From Dyadobacter crusticola DSM 16708 (lineage in GTDB: Bacteria; Bacteroidota; Bacteroidia; Cytophagales; Spirosomataceae): a stretch of DNA of 64,000 nucleotides. Below the pieces are notes generated by a model. It was given only the letters and a program-made list of their open reading frames with translations, had not been told where the DNA came from and searched no databases. How positions within the stretch are numbered: position 1 is the first letter of the stretch; each line of letters starts with the position of its first letter. Made by a program: the position numbers and the translations under genes. The stretch is from positions 401,526 to 465,525 of the forward strand of contig NZ_JNJB01000008.1 in assembly GCF_000701505.1 (NCBI RefSeq). Reading direction: 5' to 3'. Shown here piece by piece: positions 41,828 through 51,055 of the stretch.

Positions 41828-44734
41828 CTATTTAAAACTAAGCAGATACCCGGTCAAATCAGCCAGGTCTTGTTCCTTCAATCCCAATGTAACCGGCTCC
41901 GGCATCAGTGAATTCGGCATTTTTTCACGCGTTTTGATTTGGCTTGCTTTGATCGAGTGCTGCTTTCCGGCGGCATCTTTAAGTACTACATTGGCACCGT
42001 CGCTCATTAGAAAGCCGAAATGCGTTTCGCCGCTCTTTGTCACGATGGTGTAGCTCTCATATCCGAAAACTATGCTGGCAGAAGGATTGATAATGGCATC
42101 CAGTAAGCCGCCCTTGTCGAACTTTTTATGTACCAGAGTCAGGTCAGGACCAATATCGGCTCCATTCTGGCTATGTTTGTGGCAGGCAGTACAATAGGTT
42201 TCAAACACCTTCTTTCCCTGCACCGGGTCAGGCTTCATTCTGGCTATAAAGTCTGTTTTCAGCACTTTTCCGTTTCTTGGGAAAAACTGGCTGGCCACTA
42301 CACGCACGCTTGCGTCGGGGTTTTTGAAAATAATCTCGCTGACGGATTTTGCAATCGTATCCTGCAATTGACCTTGTACGCGCATATCAATCAAAATATT
42401 CCCGCCGTCTGCACTCGCCGCCATCAACTTCGCAGCTTCTATTCTTTCCGCCAGTGTTTGCGTTTTGTCACTTACGATCTTTTTCTTTTGGAGCATTTGC
42501 CGGTAAGCAGGCGTTACTTGCTGTGCAGCTGACTCTGCCCAGTTCAGCAGATCAGCCCAGTCGTTTGTTTTTCGAAAGTTCAGCCACCACGAAGCTTGTG
42601 AGGCTACATCTGGCAAGGTCGATTTTGCCAGAGCAACCATTGCCTCCGCAGATTTTTTGTCGTTAATAAAGCCAAGTGCAGTTAATGCTTTTTTCCGTTC
42701 GGTTTGTGACACTTTTGAAGAACCAGCTCTGATTTTCAGGTCATTGATCGCATTTAAAGGGTGCAACCGCCAGCTTAGGTTCGCATGCTGCGAGGACCAA
42801 TACTCAGGCGACGCTTTATATGATTCTTTGACAATATTATAAACCTTGTTTTCTTTCCCGTCCGCAGCCGTCCCTATTGCTTCGAGCATCCAGGGATCTT
42901 TACCATCATATTTTTGTATAAGGTTGAATATCGGCTTAAAAGCCTGATCATAACTTAAATCCCGCAATGCAATCGCCACTTCCCTGCGCACAGCCGCGTC
43001 AGGATCATTCGACATTTGTTCCAAAAAACCGTCAGACTTCCCAATGGAACGTAACGCCCGGAAGGCAGTAAGCCTGTGCGCCGCATTGTCAGACATGGTG
43101 AGCTTATCCACTTCTGCGACCCCCTTTTCACCCAGCTGAGACAACAGCCAGATTGCCCGCGCTTGGTGGAATGGGTTTTCGGCGGTCAGCAATTGCTTTA
43201 CTTCCTCTATACCCGCTTCCCCCTTTGCTTTCAGACCTTCAAATCCCAGCAGCCGCACATTTACGGCCGGGCTTTTTAATGCTTCAATGAGGCCGGGTGT
43301 TGTTTTAAGGTCAATTTTTGGTGTGGTTAACATCTTTCCTTTTGGTGTAATGCGGTAAATGCGTCCGTATCCGGCTTTGTCTTTCATCGCATGTCCTCCT
43401 ACCACCGGATCATACCAGTCTGCAATGTAAAGCGCGCCGTCGGGACCGACTGTTATATCCGATGGGCGGAACCATTTTCGGGTATCCTGGTCTGTTTCAT
43501 ACCATTCGTACCGCTCACTTGCTTGGGGAAAAGAGCTGATCAGATCACGTCTGGTAAGCTTGAAACCCGCACCGGTTTGTTCTGGTCTATAAGCAAAAAT
43601 GAGATTGCGGCCGGCTTCGCAGCTCAGTAATGTTCCGCGATAATCTTTGCCGAGCGCGTCGCCCTCGTAGAAAACGATACCGGTCGGTGAACCTGCGCCG
43701 GTGTTGTCACCAGCCGGCATTACCCCCGGATCTTCCTGATGCCAGTGGGTGGTAAAAATATCCTGTCCCGGCCGACGGTCTGCTTGCCAGTAACGTGTCC
43801 CGTCCGCCGAGAAGTAACCCGCATTTCCATTTTCCTGCAAAAACGAAACACGGCATGTAATTACCTGATCGTCATTGTCATTTTGCCACATATTACCGTA
43901 GCTATCCAGACAAACTTCAAAGCTGTTCCTGAAATTATGGCCCAAAACCTTCAAGCCCGTTCCGTCCGGATTAATGCGCAATGCTAACCCTCCTACCCAA
44001 ATACGGCCGTCGTCAGACTTCTGGTTGCCCTGGTTTGACTCGTTATAAGGAGTTCCTCCGGTGTAAAGACTTCCGCTACGCAAAGTCCAGCCGCTTTTAT
44101 CTTTGACATTATGTGGACCTGCATTTCCCGTATTGAAATAATACCTGCCATCAGGCCCGGCTACCAGCGAATGCAGGGAATGATCATGGTCAAAACCGCC
44201 GAATCCAGTGAGCAGCACCTCACGGCTATCCGGCTTGTCATCTCCATCCGAGTCTGTGTAAATGATCAGGTTTGGGGCGCAGGATACAATTGTTTTATTT
44301 CCAATTACTGCAATGCCCAGCGGCGAGGTGAGCAATGTATCTTCCACGAATACTTTTGAAGTCTCCGCTTTCCCGTCTCCGTCCTTATCTTCCAAAATCA
44401 TCACCCTGTCCCCCTTTTGCCTGTGGCTCAGCCGCTCTGCGGGTTTCGTATTGAAATCGCGGTAATTGACTGCTTCTGTAATCCAGATCCTGCCTTTTGC
44501 ATCGATATCCATGTTGGTAGGATTGTAAAACATCGGTGCTTCTGCCCAAAGCGTCGCTTCCAGATCGTCTGGCACGTACAGTTTGGAGGTATCCGCTGGC
44601 TGGAAAGGAACAGAGCCCGATTTCTCAGGCTTGTTCAGTTGATTTTCACTTTTATTCAAACCAACAAAAAAGAACAACAACGCACTGAAAAACAACAGTA
44701 AACCACGCTGCGGAAAGAGAGATATCGCATTCAT
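41828..44734 (-). CDS. PVC-type haem-binding CxxCH protein with propeller and HEAT repeats
   Basis: 968 residues. N-terminal signal/anchor (about 8-25), a large six-bladed propeller like membrane-bound sugar dehydrogenases (about 50-460, starting LYVPDDLEATLWAEAP), HEAT repeats (about 480-640), and a C-terminal cytochrome c domain with one haem-attachment motif CTACH (C848, C851, H852) and a later distal Met candidate. Such proteins are thought to pass electrons from a propeller-bound substrate or cofactor to haem c. The substrate is unknown. It follows the Tat TIM-barrel gene by 2 nt in one operon. Confidence 0.88.
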   Translation of the reverse strand: MNAISLFPQRGLLLFFSALLFFFVGLNKSENQLNKPEKSGSVPFQPADTSKLYVPDDLEATLWAEAPMFYNPTNMDIDAKGRIWITEAVNYRDFNTKPAERLSHRQKGDRVMILEDKDGDGKAETSKVFVEDTLLTSPLGIAVIGNKTIVSCAPNLIIYTDSDGDDKPDSREVLLTGFGGFDHDHSLHSLVAGPDGRYYFNTGNAGPHNVKDKSGWTLRSGSLYTGGTPYNESNQGNQKSDDGRIWVGGLALRINPDGTGLKVLGHNFRNSFEVCLDSYGNMWQNDNDDQVITCRVSFLQENGNAGYFSADGTRYWQADRRPGQDIFTTHWHQEDPGVMPAGDNTGAGSPTGIVFYEGDALGKDYRGTLLSCEAGRNLIFAYRPEQTGAGFKLTRRDLISSFPQASERYEWYETDQDTRKWFRPSDITVGPDGALYIADWYDPVVGGHAMKDKAGYGRIYRITPKGKMLTTPKIDLKTTPGLIEALKSPAVNVRLLGFEGLKAKGEAGIEEVKQLLTAENPFHQARAIWLLSQLGEKGVAEVDKLTMSDNAAHRLTAFRALRSIGKSDGFLEQMSNDPDAAVRREVAIALRDLSYDQAFKPIFNLIQKYDGKDPWMLEAIGTAADGKENKVYNIVKESYKASPEYWSSQHANLSWRLHPLNAINDLKIRAGSSKVSQTERKKALTALGFINDKKSAEAMVALAKSTLPDVASQASWWLNFRKTNDWADLLNWAESAAQQVTPAYRQMLQKKKIVSDKTQTLAERIEAAKLMAASADGGNILIDMRVQGQLQDTIAKSVSEIIFKNPDASVRVVASQFFPRNGKVLKTDFIARMKPDPVQGKKVFETYCTACHKHSQNGADIGPDLTLVHKKFDKGGLLDAIINPSASIVFGYESYTIVTKSGETHFGFLMSDGANVVLKDAAGKQHSIKASQIKTREKMPNSLMPEPVTLGLKEQDLADLTGYLLSFK

Positions 44735-44736
44735 AA

Positions 44737-45606
44737 TTACTTAAATGAAAACAAGCTTTCGAGATATTTTCTATTGTGCTGGTAACAGGTTACCAGGTCT
44801 GCACCTGGCGGAGTCGCGCCTTCAATCTGCATCCAGCCGGTGTAACCGATTTCGTTCAGTGCAGCTGCGATCTTTGTCCAGTCAAGCGAACCTTCCCCGA
44901 GACGCTGCCCATTCTCTTTCATGTGGATTTCGCAGATTATTTCTTTGCCCAGCATCGGGATTTCTTTGTAGATATCTTGGCCTGCGTCAGCTGCATTCCG
45001 GAAATCGTAGTACACTTTAACTGCTGGCGAGCCTACTGCATTGATGATATCCAGATGCTCCTGCGCGCTGAGGTACGATTCAATCCCGAGTACAATTCCC
45101 TGCTTTTCTGCGTGGGGCGCTACTTTCTTTAATCTTTCGATTACCGCCTTTTTGCCTTTTTCATCGTTGCGCAAATCACCTTCCGAGAAGAATGCCAGCA
45201 ATATCACCTTTACATGAAGTTTTTTCGCGGCTTCCACACTGTTCCAAACCCACTCCTCGGTGCGCGGCTCCGATTTGTAAGGTACCCGGTTCAATTCTCC
45301 GATCGCCAGGCTGGAAACTTTGATCCCCGTGCGCTGGGAAGCTTCCTGAATGGACTGCAAAGTGGCGGGAACAGAAAGTCCGGCCTGGTCTTTGGAGGTA
45401 TTATAACTTACCTGTATTCCTTGCAAGCCGATCTGTTTTGCCCTTTCAAATGCCTCCGGGTTCAATGCTTTCCCAACTGACCAGTCGCACGCGCCGAGCT
45501 GAAACCGGGGTGCGGCAGGTATGCGCCAATCGGAGCCGGCTGCCAGGCACATAAGCGCCGATTTCCGGAATAGCTCCCGGCGGCTGAGGTTCAAATCTTC
45601 AAACAT
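44737..45606 (-). CDS. Sugar phosphate isomerase/epimerase-like TIM barrel, Tat-exported
   Basis: 289 residues from the ATG at 45606 (the extension to 45645 starts with TTG). The N-terminus is a twin-arginine signal, SRRELFRKSALM, so export folded, probably with bound metal. The rest is a xylose-isomerase-like AP endonuclease 2 barrel: FQLGACDWSVGKALNPEAFERAKQIGLQGIQVSY (in pieces), ending GYTGWMQIEG. Metal ligands such as the Glu in VLGIESYL and the His in CEIHMKENG are visible. It probably isomerises or acts on an oxidised sugar. First gene of an operon with the haem protein 2 nt downstream. Confidence 0.85.
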   Translation of the reverse strand: MFEDLNLSRRELFRKSALMCLAAGSDWRIPAAPRFQLGACDWSVGKALNPEAFERAKQIGLQGIQVSYNTSKDQAGLSVPATLQSIQEASQRTGIKVSSLAIGELNRVPYKSEPRTEEWVWNSVEAAKKLHVKVILLAFFSEGDLRNDEKGKKAVIERLKKVAPHAEKQGIVLGIESYLSAQEHLDIINAVGSPAVKVYYDFRNAADAGQDIYKEIPMLGKEIICEIHMKENGQRLGEGSLDWTKIAAALNEIGYTGWMQIEGATPPGADLVTCYQHNRKYLESLFSFK

Positions 45607-45688
45607 GGTCTCGCAAGATTTAGGAATACCTTCTTTTACCTTCAAAATGTACCTGCAAATGGATTCTACTTGTCAGATAGTCAGCCTA

Positions 45689-46048
45689 CTACTTGTAAAA
45701 TGCGTCTTCGATATGGTGGATCTGAGTTTCTCCATTCGGGAGGATCAGCACCGAAACGATATCAAACCGGACATCGAAATGCCAGTCTTTTTCAAAAATG
45801 TAATTTTCGGCAGCGCGCAAGACTAGACGCGCCTTCGCAGGATTTACGAATTCTTCGGGCATTCCAAAGCCGGTCCCAGACCGGGTTTTGACCTCAACAA
45901 AAATGAGCATCTTGTCTTTTTGCACGATGAGATCAATTTCCTGGTGCCGGTTGCGATAGTTTTTTTCAACGATCTCAAAGCCTTTTGCGCTCAGGAAAGC
46001 CGCTGCTTTTGCTTCTCCCCAAAAACCTGTGTCGTTGTGTGTTGCCAT
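45689..46048 (-). CDS. YraN/UPF0102 family nuclease-like protein
   Basis: 119 residues. Restriction-endonuclease-like fold of the UPF0102 family: GEAKAAAFLSAKGFEIVEKNYRNRHQEIDLI holds the conserved Glu and Asp, and MLIFVEVKTRSG gives the D-x-ExK site. The family is widespread and poorly understood; a role in DNA handling is suspected. Complete and usual in length. Divergent from lipB, with about 100 nt between the starts. Confidence 0.9.
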   Translation of the reverse strand: MATHNDTGFWGEAKAAAFLSAKGFEIVEKNYRNRHQEIDLIVQKDKMLIFVEVKTRSGTGFGMPEEFVNPAKARLVLRAAENYIFEKDWHFDVRFDIVSVLILPNGETQIHHIEDAFYK

Positions 46049-46148
46049 TGTTTAATGTGATTTTCAGAACATTTACGTTGTGAAATAGGTTATACTAGTT
46101 GTATTATGACGCAGAATTTCAGAATTGGTCACACCTGCGGCTGTTAAA

Positions 46149-46883
46149 ATGGAAGTAATGGATACCCTCATTAATAAAGTAGTCGGCTTTAAAGACCTTG
46201 GGCTGATCGACTACCAGGAAGCCTGGGATTTTCAGGAAAAAGTATTTGCGGAAACTTTGGCGATTAAAACTCAAAATCGGTCGTTAAGCGATGCTGAGAA
46301 GGTATTGACGCCTAATTTTCTGTTTTTCTGCCAGCACCCGCATGTATATACGCTGGGAAAAAGCGGCAGGCCTGAGCATTTGCTGTTGCCGGAAGAAGGT
46401 CTGGTCGAAAAACAAGCCAAATATTACCGCATTAACCGTGGAGGCGACATTACTTATCACGGGCCGGGCCAGCTGGTAGGATATCCTATTCTGGACCTGG
46501 ACAACTTCTTCACGGATATCCATTTATATATGCGTACCCTGGAAGAGGCGATCATTTTAACATTGGCAGATTATGGATTAGCTGCCGGCAGGATTAAAGG
46601 ATTAACCGGCGTCTGGCTTGATTTTGAAGAACAGATCAATCCTCGAAAAATATGTGCATTGGGCGTGAAAGCCAGCCGCTGGGTAACCATGCATGGATTC
46701 GCATTGAATGTGAACACAGATCTTGCGTATTTTGGAAATATTATTCCCTGCGGCATTGAAGATAAGGCGGTGACCTCGATGTCACAAGAGCTCGGACGCG
46801 AGCTTGACTTAAACGAAGTTTCGAATAAATTGAAGAACCATTTGGCTGCATTGTTTCAAATGGAGTTACAGGAAGCATCATAA
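46149..46883 (+). CDS. lipB: Octanoyltransferase
   Basis: 244 residues from the ATG at 46149 (an upstream in-frame TTG at 46125 is less likely). Moves octanoyl groups from acyl carrier protein to lipoyl domains. Motifs: FCQHPHVYTLGKSG, RINRGGDITYHGPGQLVGYPI (in pieces), the lysine K174 in GVKASRW, and the thioester cysteine C201 in IIPCGIEDKAV. Overlaps the next gene by 1 nt (TAATG). lipA is not in the window. Confidence 0.95.
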   Translation: MEVMDTLINKVVGFKDLGLIDYQEAWDFQEKVFAETLAIKTQNRSLSDAEKVLTPNFLFFCQHPHVYTLGKSGRPEHLLLPEEGLVEKQAKYYRINRGGDITYHGPGQLVGYPILDLDNFFTDIHLYMRTLEEAIILTLADYGLAAGRIKGLTGVWLDFEEQINPRKICALGVKASRWVTMHGFALNVNTDLAYFGNIIPCGIEDKAVTSMSQELGRELDLNEVSNKLKNHLAALFQMELQEAS

Positions 46884-47296
46884 TGAAGAAGGATATTATA
46901 TTTCACCCGGTAAAGGGCATACAGGTTGCAATTGTTAAAAGCTTGAATGAATTGCAGCAGGAAGAATGGAACGTTATTGTGATCAACAGGAACGAACAGC
47001 CGATTACGAATGTGTTCGTAACCTCAAAGGGATACAGTAACAGCGAGTCAGGGACCAACTCAGACCAGAAAACATCGACGTTACGGCACTTCTTTCCTGA
47101 AATTGCGCCGTCGGAGCACGCAGTGGTAGAACCGATCATGCCCGATGTGTTTCACCTCAATAACGAATTCTGGGTCAGCTACTTCATTGGAAATCAGATC
47201 TACGATAAAAAGTTTATATTCGTGCCCGACAGCATTATAGATGCCAACCTTACAAATATAGAACCGCTTGGCTTACAAGGGGTATTGCATGAATGA
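46883..47296 (+). CDS. Conserved hypothetical protein downstream of lipB
   Basis: 137 residues, start ATG overlapping the lipB stop by 1 nt. No signal peptide and no membrane segment. The sequence suggests a small beta-rich domain: GIQVAIVKSLNELQQEEWNVIVINRNEQPITNVFVTSKGYS (in pieces), then EHAVVEPIMPDVFHLNNEFWVSYFIGN. I recognise no family. Translational coupling to lipB hints at a linked role. Followed by the exonuclease gene 36 nt later. Confidence 0.7.
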   Translation: MKKDIIFHPVKGIQVAIVKSLNELQQEEWNVIVINRNEQPITNVFVTSKGYSNSESGTNSDQKTSTLRHFFPEIAPSEHAVVEPIMPDVFHLNNEFWVSYFIGNQIYDKKFIFVPDSIIDANLTNIEPLGLQGVLHE

Positions 47297-47332
47297 GGCG
47301 GGCGATAATTCCACCTTTTAACACACACGATA

Positions 47333-48067
47333 ATGACAGAAGAATTCAAGAAACGTATCAAGAACTTCCTCCTTCTTGATATTGAAACTGTTTCATCACA
47401 CGCATCTTACGACGCGCTACCCGACCGGATGCAGAAGCTTTGGGATAAAAAAGCGGTAGGTCTGAAACGTGGCGACGAATCCATTACCAATGCGGATTGC
47501 TTCTATGATCGGGGCGCCATTTATGCTGAGTTTGGTAAAATAGTTTGCATTGCCTTCGGCGCATTTTATTTCAATGAAAATGAAGAGCTTGCATTTAAGG
47601 TCAGCAGCTTTTCAGGCGACGATGAAGCTGTATTGCTCCGGCAGTTTAAGGCGCTGATTGAGAAATATCCCGCAGACCAGCTGGTACTTTGTGCACACAA
47701 TGGCAAGGAATTTGATTTCCCGTTTCTCTGCCGCAGAATGCTGATCCATTGCATTGAAATCCCCAGGGCTTTACAGATATCAGGCAAAAAACCCTGGGAA
47801 ATTCTGCACCAGGATACCATGGACCTGTGGAAGTTCGGTGACTATAAAAGCTACACTTCACTCGATCTGCTAGCGGCGGTGTTCAATGTTCCGGGCAGCA
47901 AAAACGAAATGAGCGGCGATCAGGTGACGAAGGTATATTATGAAGAAGGCGATCTGGCCAAAATTTCGCGATATTGCAGAGAGGACGTAGTGGTACTTGC
48001 GCAACTGTACCTCAGATTACATTGTTTTCAAGCCGTTCGGGAAGAGAACATTACGAGAGTCGAATGA
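47333..48067 (+). CDS. 3'-5' exonuclease, PolB-proofreading-like
   Basis: 244 residues, a stand-alone DEDD exonuclease of the predicted PolB-like group (PF10108 type). Exo I: LLLDIETVSS with D16 and E18. Exo II: CAHNGKEFDFPFLCRRM. Exo III: YCREDVVVLAQLYL. It removes nucleotides from DNA or RNA 3' ends with two metal ions. Lies between lipB and RNase R on the same strand (36 and 51 nt gaps), so it may be co-expressed with RNase R. Confidence 0.85.
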   Translation: MTEEFKKRIKNFLLLDIETVSSHASYDALPDRMQKLWDKKAVGLKRGDESITNADCFYDRGAIYAEFGKIVCIAFGAFYFNENEELAFKVSSFSGDDEAVLLRQFKALIEKYPADQLVLCAHNGKEFDFPFLCRRMLIHCIEIPRALQISGKKPWEILHQDTMDLWKFGDYKSYTSLDLLAAVFNVPGSKNEMSGDQVTKVYYEEGDLAKISRYCREDVVVLAQLYLRLHCFQAVREENITRVE

Positions 48068-48118
48068 GGCTCTGCCAGGCGGCCACAGCGGCAGCCGGCT
48101 ATTTAATTTAAAGAATAA

Positions 48119-50509
48119 ATGAAAGAAAAAAAGACAAAGGACAGGACAAGAGAGAAAAAGGAGCCAAAAGCTCCTCATCATATTGTTTCCTATATAGATA
48201 ATTTGAAAGCGGATATTGCCGCATTTTTCGATCTGAACAACGATCAGGCATTTCGCCCGTTTGACGTTCATGATCATTTTGGAGTTCAGGATAAAAAAGT
48301 CAGGGTACTGTTTAATGAAATCCTGCACGAGCTTGAACAAGCAGGAACGCTGGTTTATCATAAAGATGGTACCTACACGGCCGGCCCCAACAAACCGGCA
48401 GCAAGCAAAGGGCTGACCGGACGCGTAGATCGGGTTAACAAGTCTTTCGCATTCGTGATTGTGGAAGGCCGCGAGGATGATATTTATGTAGAATCAGAGC
48501 TGCTGAATGGTGCGTGGGACGGTGATACCGTTTCTGTTCAACCTTTAAGCAAAAACAGCCGGAACTCAGGCAGAGGCGATTCGGGCAAAGGCCGCCTGGA
48601 AGGTCGTGTTGAAGGGCGCGTCACAGACATTGTGAAGCGTAACAATGCTGAAATCGTAGGTATCATTGAAATAAACCAGCGATTTGCAGTTGTTCAGCCG
48701 GATAATAAAAAGCTTTTTGATCCTATCTTCATCGAACCTGGCGAGACGAAAGATGCCAAAGACGGGGATAAGGTCATCGTGAAAGTGAAAGAATGGCCGA
48801 CGCGCAGAAGCCAGGCTGAGGGTGAGCTGGTACAGGTACTGGGTAAAGCTGGTGACAACGATGTAGAAATGCACGCAATCCTGGCGGAGTTCGGTTTACC
48901 TTATCAATTTCCGGAAATAGTGGAAGCGGAGGCGAACAAGATTTCCGACACGATTTCGGAAAAAGAAATTGCTAACAGAAGAGATATCCGCGATTGGCTC
49001 ACATTTACCATTGACCCCGTCGATGCCAAGGATTTTGATGATGCATTGTCTGTCAGGTACCTGGAAGATGATGTTGTGGAGGTGGGTGTTCACATTGCTG
49101 ATGTTTCCCATTATGTTTTGCCAAACACAGAGCTTGAAAAAGAGGCTTACAGGCGCGCTACTTCTGTGTACCTGGTAGACAGGACCGTACCGATGCTTCC
49201 TGAAAAGCTCTCCAATAACCTTTGTTCCCTCAGACCTCACGAGGATAAACTTGCATTTTCAGCGGTTTTTGAAATAAATCCAAAAGGAAAAGTGCTGAAA
49301 GAGTGGTTTGGAAGAACTGTGATCCATTCTGATAAAAGATATAGCTACGAAGAAGCGCAGGCAGTACTTGATTCAGGAGAAGGTGATTTTCCGAAGGAGC
49401 TCAGTACTTTGAATAATCTCGCTAAGATTTTCCGGACAGAGCGCTTCAAAAAAGGAGCTATCAACTTCGAAACGACGGAAGTAAGGTTCAGACTGGATGA
49501 GAATGGAAAGCCTTTGGGTATTTATAAGAAAGAACGCCACGACTCCAATAAGCTGATCGAAGAATTCATGCTGCTGGCCAACAAGCGCGTGGCCGAGTAT
49601 GTGTACTCAATTTCAAAAGGCGAGGAGAAGAATACGATGGTGTACCGGATACACGAGGCGCCTGATGTGGAGCGGCTGAAAACATTTGGCACTTTCGTGG
49701 CCAAGCTCGGCTACAAGCTGAATGTGGAGGAAGAAAATAAGATTGCCAAATCAATGAACGCCATGCTGGCCAAAGTGGAAGGCCGGCCTGAGCAGAACCT
49801 GATTGAATCGCTGGCGGTACGCACAATGGCCAAAGCGAGGTATAGTACCGAGGACGACGGTCACTTTGGTCTTGCATTCACACGTTATTCGCATTTTACG
49901 TCACCTATTCGCCGGTACCCAGATGTAATGGCGCACAGGTTGCTGCAGCATTACCTGAATGGCGGTGGTAACGTGGATAAGGAAGCTTATGAAGAGGCTT
50001 CCAAACATTCTTCCGAGCGCGAGAGACTGGCTGCTGAGGCTGAACGCGCTTCCATCAAATACAAGCAGGTGGAATACATGAGCTCGATGGATCCCGACCA
50101 GGAGTTTGACGGTATCATTACCGGCGTAACAGAGTTCGGGATTTTCGTCGAAATAACAGAGACAGCTTCCGAAGGCCTGATCAGAATGACCGACCTGGGT
50201 GATGATTTTTACGAGCTGGACAAGGAGAATTACCGCATTGTCGGTCAGCGTACCAACAAGATCTATGCTTTTGGGGATAAGGTAAAAGTAAAGGTGAAGG
50301 ATACGAACCTGGCGAGGAGGAGCATGGACCTTTACCTTGCAGGTACTATTCCGTCGCCAAGTCGTGATCGGGGAGGCAGTGACCGCGGCCAGCGCGGCGG
50401 CCGGTCAAGCCGGGGCGAAACCCGCCCGCCACGTTCTTCAAGAGGTAACAAAGGCAATAAAGGCTCCACCAGCGTTGATCCCGGCAGGGCGAAGAAACGG
50501 AGGAGGTAA
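48119..50509 (+). CDS. rnr: Ribonuclease R
   Basis: 796 residues. Hydrolytic 3'-5' exoribonuclease of mRNA and rRNA turnover. N-terminal helix-turn-helix and cold-shock domains, RNB catalytic core from about 290 with metal-binding D299, D302, D305, D307 and D308 in DPVDAKDFDDALSV, a C-terminal S1 domain (EFDGIITGVTEFGIFVEI), and a basic low-complexity Gly/Arg/Ser tail (about 745-796). It ends 1 nt before the convergent small-gene pair. Confidence 0.96.
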   Translation: MKEKKTKDRTREKKEPKAPHHIVSYIDNLKADIAAFFDLNNDQAFRPFDVHDHFGVQDKKVRVLFNEILHELEQAGTLVYHKDGTYTAGPNKPAASKGLTGRVDRVNKSFAFVIVEGREDDIYVESELLNGAWDGDTVSVQPLSKNSRNSGRGDSGKGRLEGRVEGRVTDIVKRNNAEIVGIIEINQRFAVVQPDNKKLFDPIFIEPGETKDAKDGDKVIVKVKEWPTRRSQAEGELVQVLGKAGDNDVEMHAILAEFGLPYQFPEIVEAEANKISDTISEKEIANRRDIRDWLTFTIDPVDAKDFDDALSVRYLEDDVVEVGVHIADVSHYVLPNTELEKEAYRRATSVYLVDRTVPMLPEKLSNNLCSLRPHEDKLAFSAVFEINPKGKVLKEWFGRTVIHSDKRYSYEEAQAVLDSGEGDFPKELSTLNNLAKIFRTERFKKGAINFETTEVRFRLDENGKPLGIYKKERHDSNKLIEEFMLLANKRVAEYVYSISKGEEKNTMVYRIHEAPDVERLKTFGTFVAKLGYKLNVEEENKIAKSMNAMLAKVEGRPEQNLIESLAVRTMAKARYSTEDDGHFGLAFTRYSHFTSPIRRYPDVMAHRLLQHYLNGGGNVDKEAYEEASKHSSERERLAAEAERASIKYKQVEYMSSMDPDQEFDGIITGVTEFGIFVEITETASEGLIRMTDLGDDFYELDKENYRIVGQRTNKIYAFGDKVKVKVKDTNLARRSMDLYLAGTIPSPSRDRGGSDRGQRGGRSSRGETRPPRSSRGNKGNKGSTSVDPGRAKKRRR

Positions 50510-50510
50510 G

Positions 50511-50729
50511 TCAGGCTGGCAGGAATGCCCTTACTTTTTCTTCAAGCAAGCCTGCCTGCATTGATAATGATTGTAAATCTTTGATCAGTTGATCTTTAAG
50601 TGCTTCTTTGGAAGCACTTTTTTCATTTATTTTCTTCCAGAACATTTCTCTTTCCTCTTCGGTCTTTAATGCAGAAAATTCCTCAAAGTAAGAGATCAAG
50701 CTAAGTGGGATTGTTGGTATGTGCATCAT
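50511..50729 (-). CDS. Small hypothetical protein, 72 residues
   Basis: 72 residues, start ATG overlapping the stop of the next upstream small gene by 4 nt (ATGA). Two Met codons begin it (MMHIPT). No signal or membrane segment. The body is highly charged and helical (EEREMFWKKINEKSASKEALKDQLIKDL), ending LLEEKVRAFLPA. No family recognised. The 4-nt overlap with a second small gene and the 1-nt gap to the RNase R stop argue for a real, compact two-gene transcript. Confidence 0.55.
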   Translation of the reverse strand: MMHIPTIPLSLISYFEEFSALKTEEEREMFWKKINEKSASKEALKDQLIKDLQSLSMQAGLLEEKVRAFLPA

Positions 50730-50902
50730 GATTTCAGCCGGTTTTCAATTTCATTCAGTCTATCCAGTATATCGTCAATGTGCGCTTCAATCTGTGGTGC
50801 ATCCATACTTAGAACGCGCGAACTGAATTTTACATAAAAATCCAGAATATTTTTCAGATAAATAAGCTCTTCTTCAAGAACACTTCTTTCTTCCTGATTC
50901 AT
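50726..50902 (-). CDS. Small hypothetical protein, 58 residues
   Basis: 58 residues, start CAT at 50900-50902. Sequence begins MNQEERSVLEEELIYLKN and ends DDILDRLNEIENRLKS, a strongly helical, Glu/Leu-rich protein likely to form a coiled coil. It stops in an ATGA overlap with the 72-residue gene. No family recognised; size and layout are like a toxin-antitoxin or chaperone-like small pair, but nothing in either sequence proves that. Confidence 0.5.
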   Translation of the reverse strand: MNQEERSVLEEELIYLKNILDFYVKFSSRVLSMDAPQIEAHIDDILDRLNEIENRLKS

Positions 50903-51055
50903 TTATAAGAATGCACATTTGAATAACTCACCATAAATGTATGGTTGAAAAAATGCTCATTTCATTTTAGTTAGCAGAAGGCAGTACTCAATGAGCAACC
51001 AAATAGGTTAGAATCAAGCGAGAGCTTTCTTTGCATTTGTTTAGAAAAACACCTT

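Noticed and set aside
50511..50902. Calling the two tiny genes a toxin-antitoxin system
   Set aside because: Only the size and overlap fit; neither sequence shows a known toxin or antitoxin motif, so they are listed as hypothetical.
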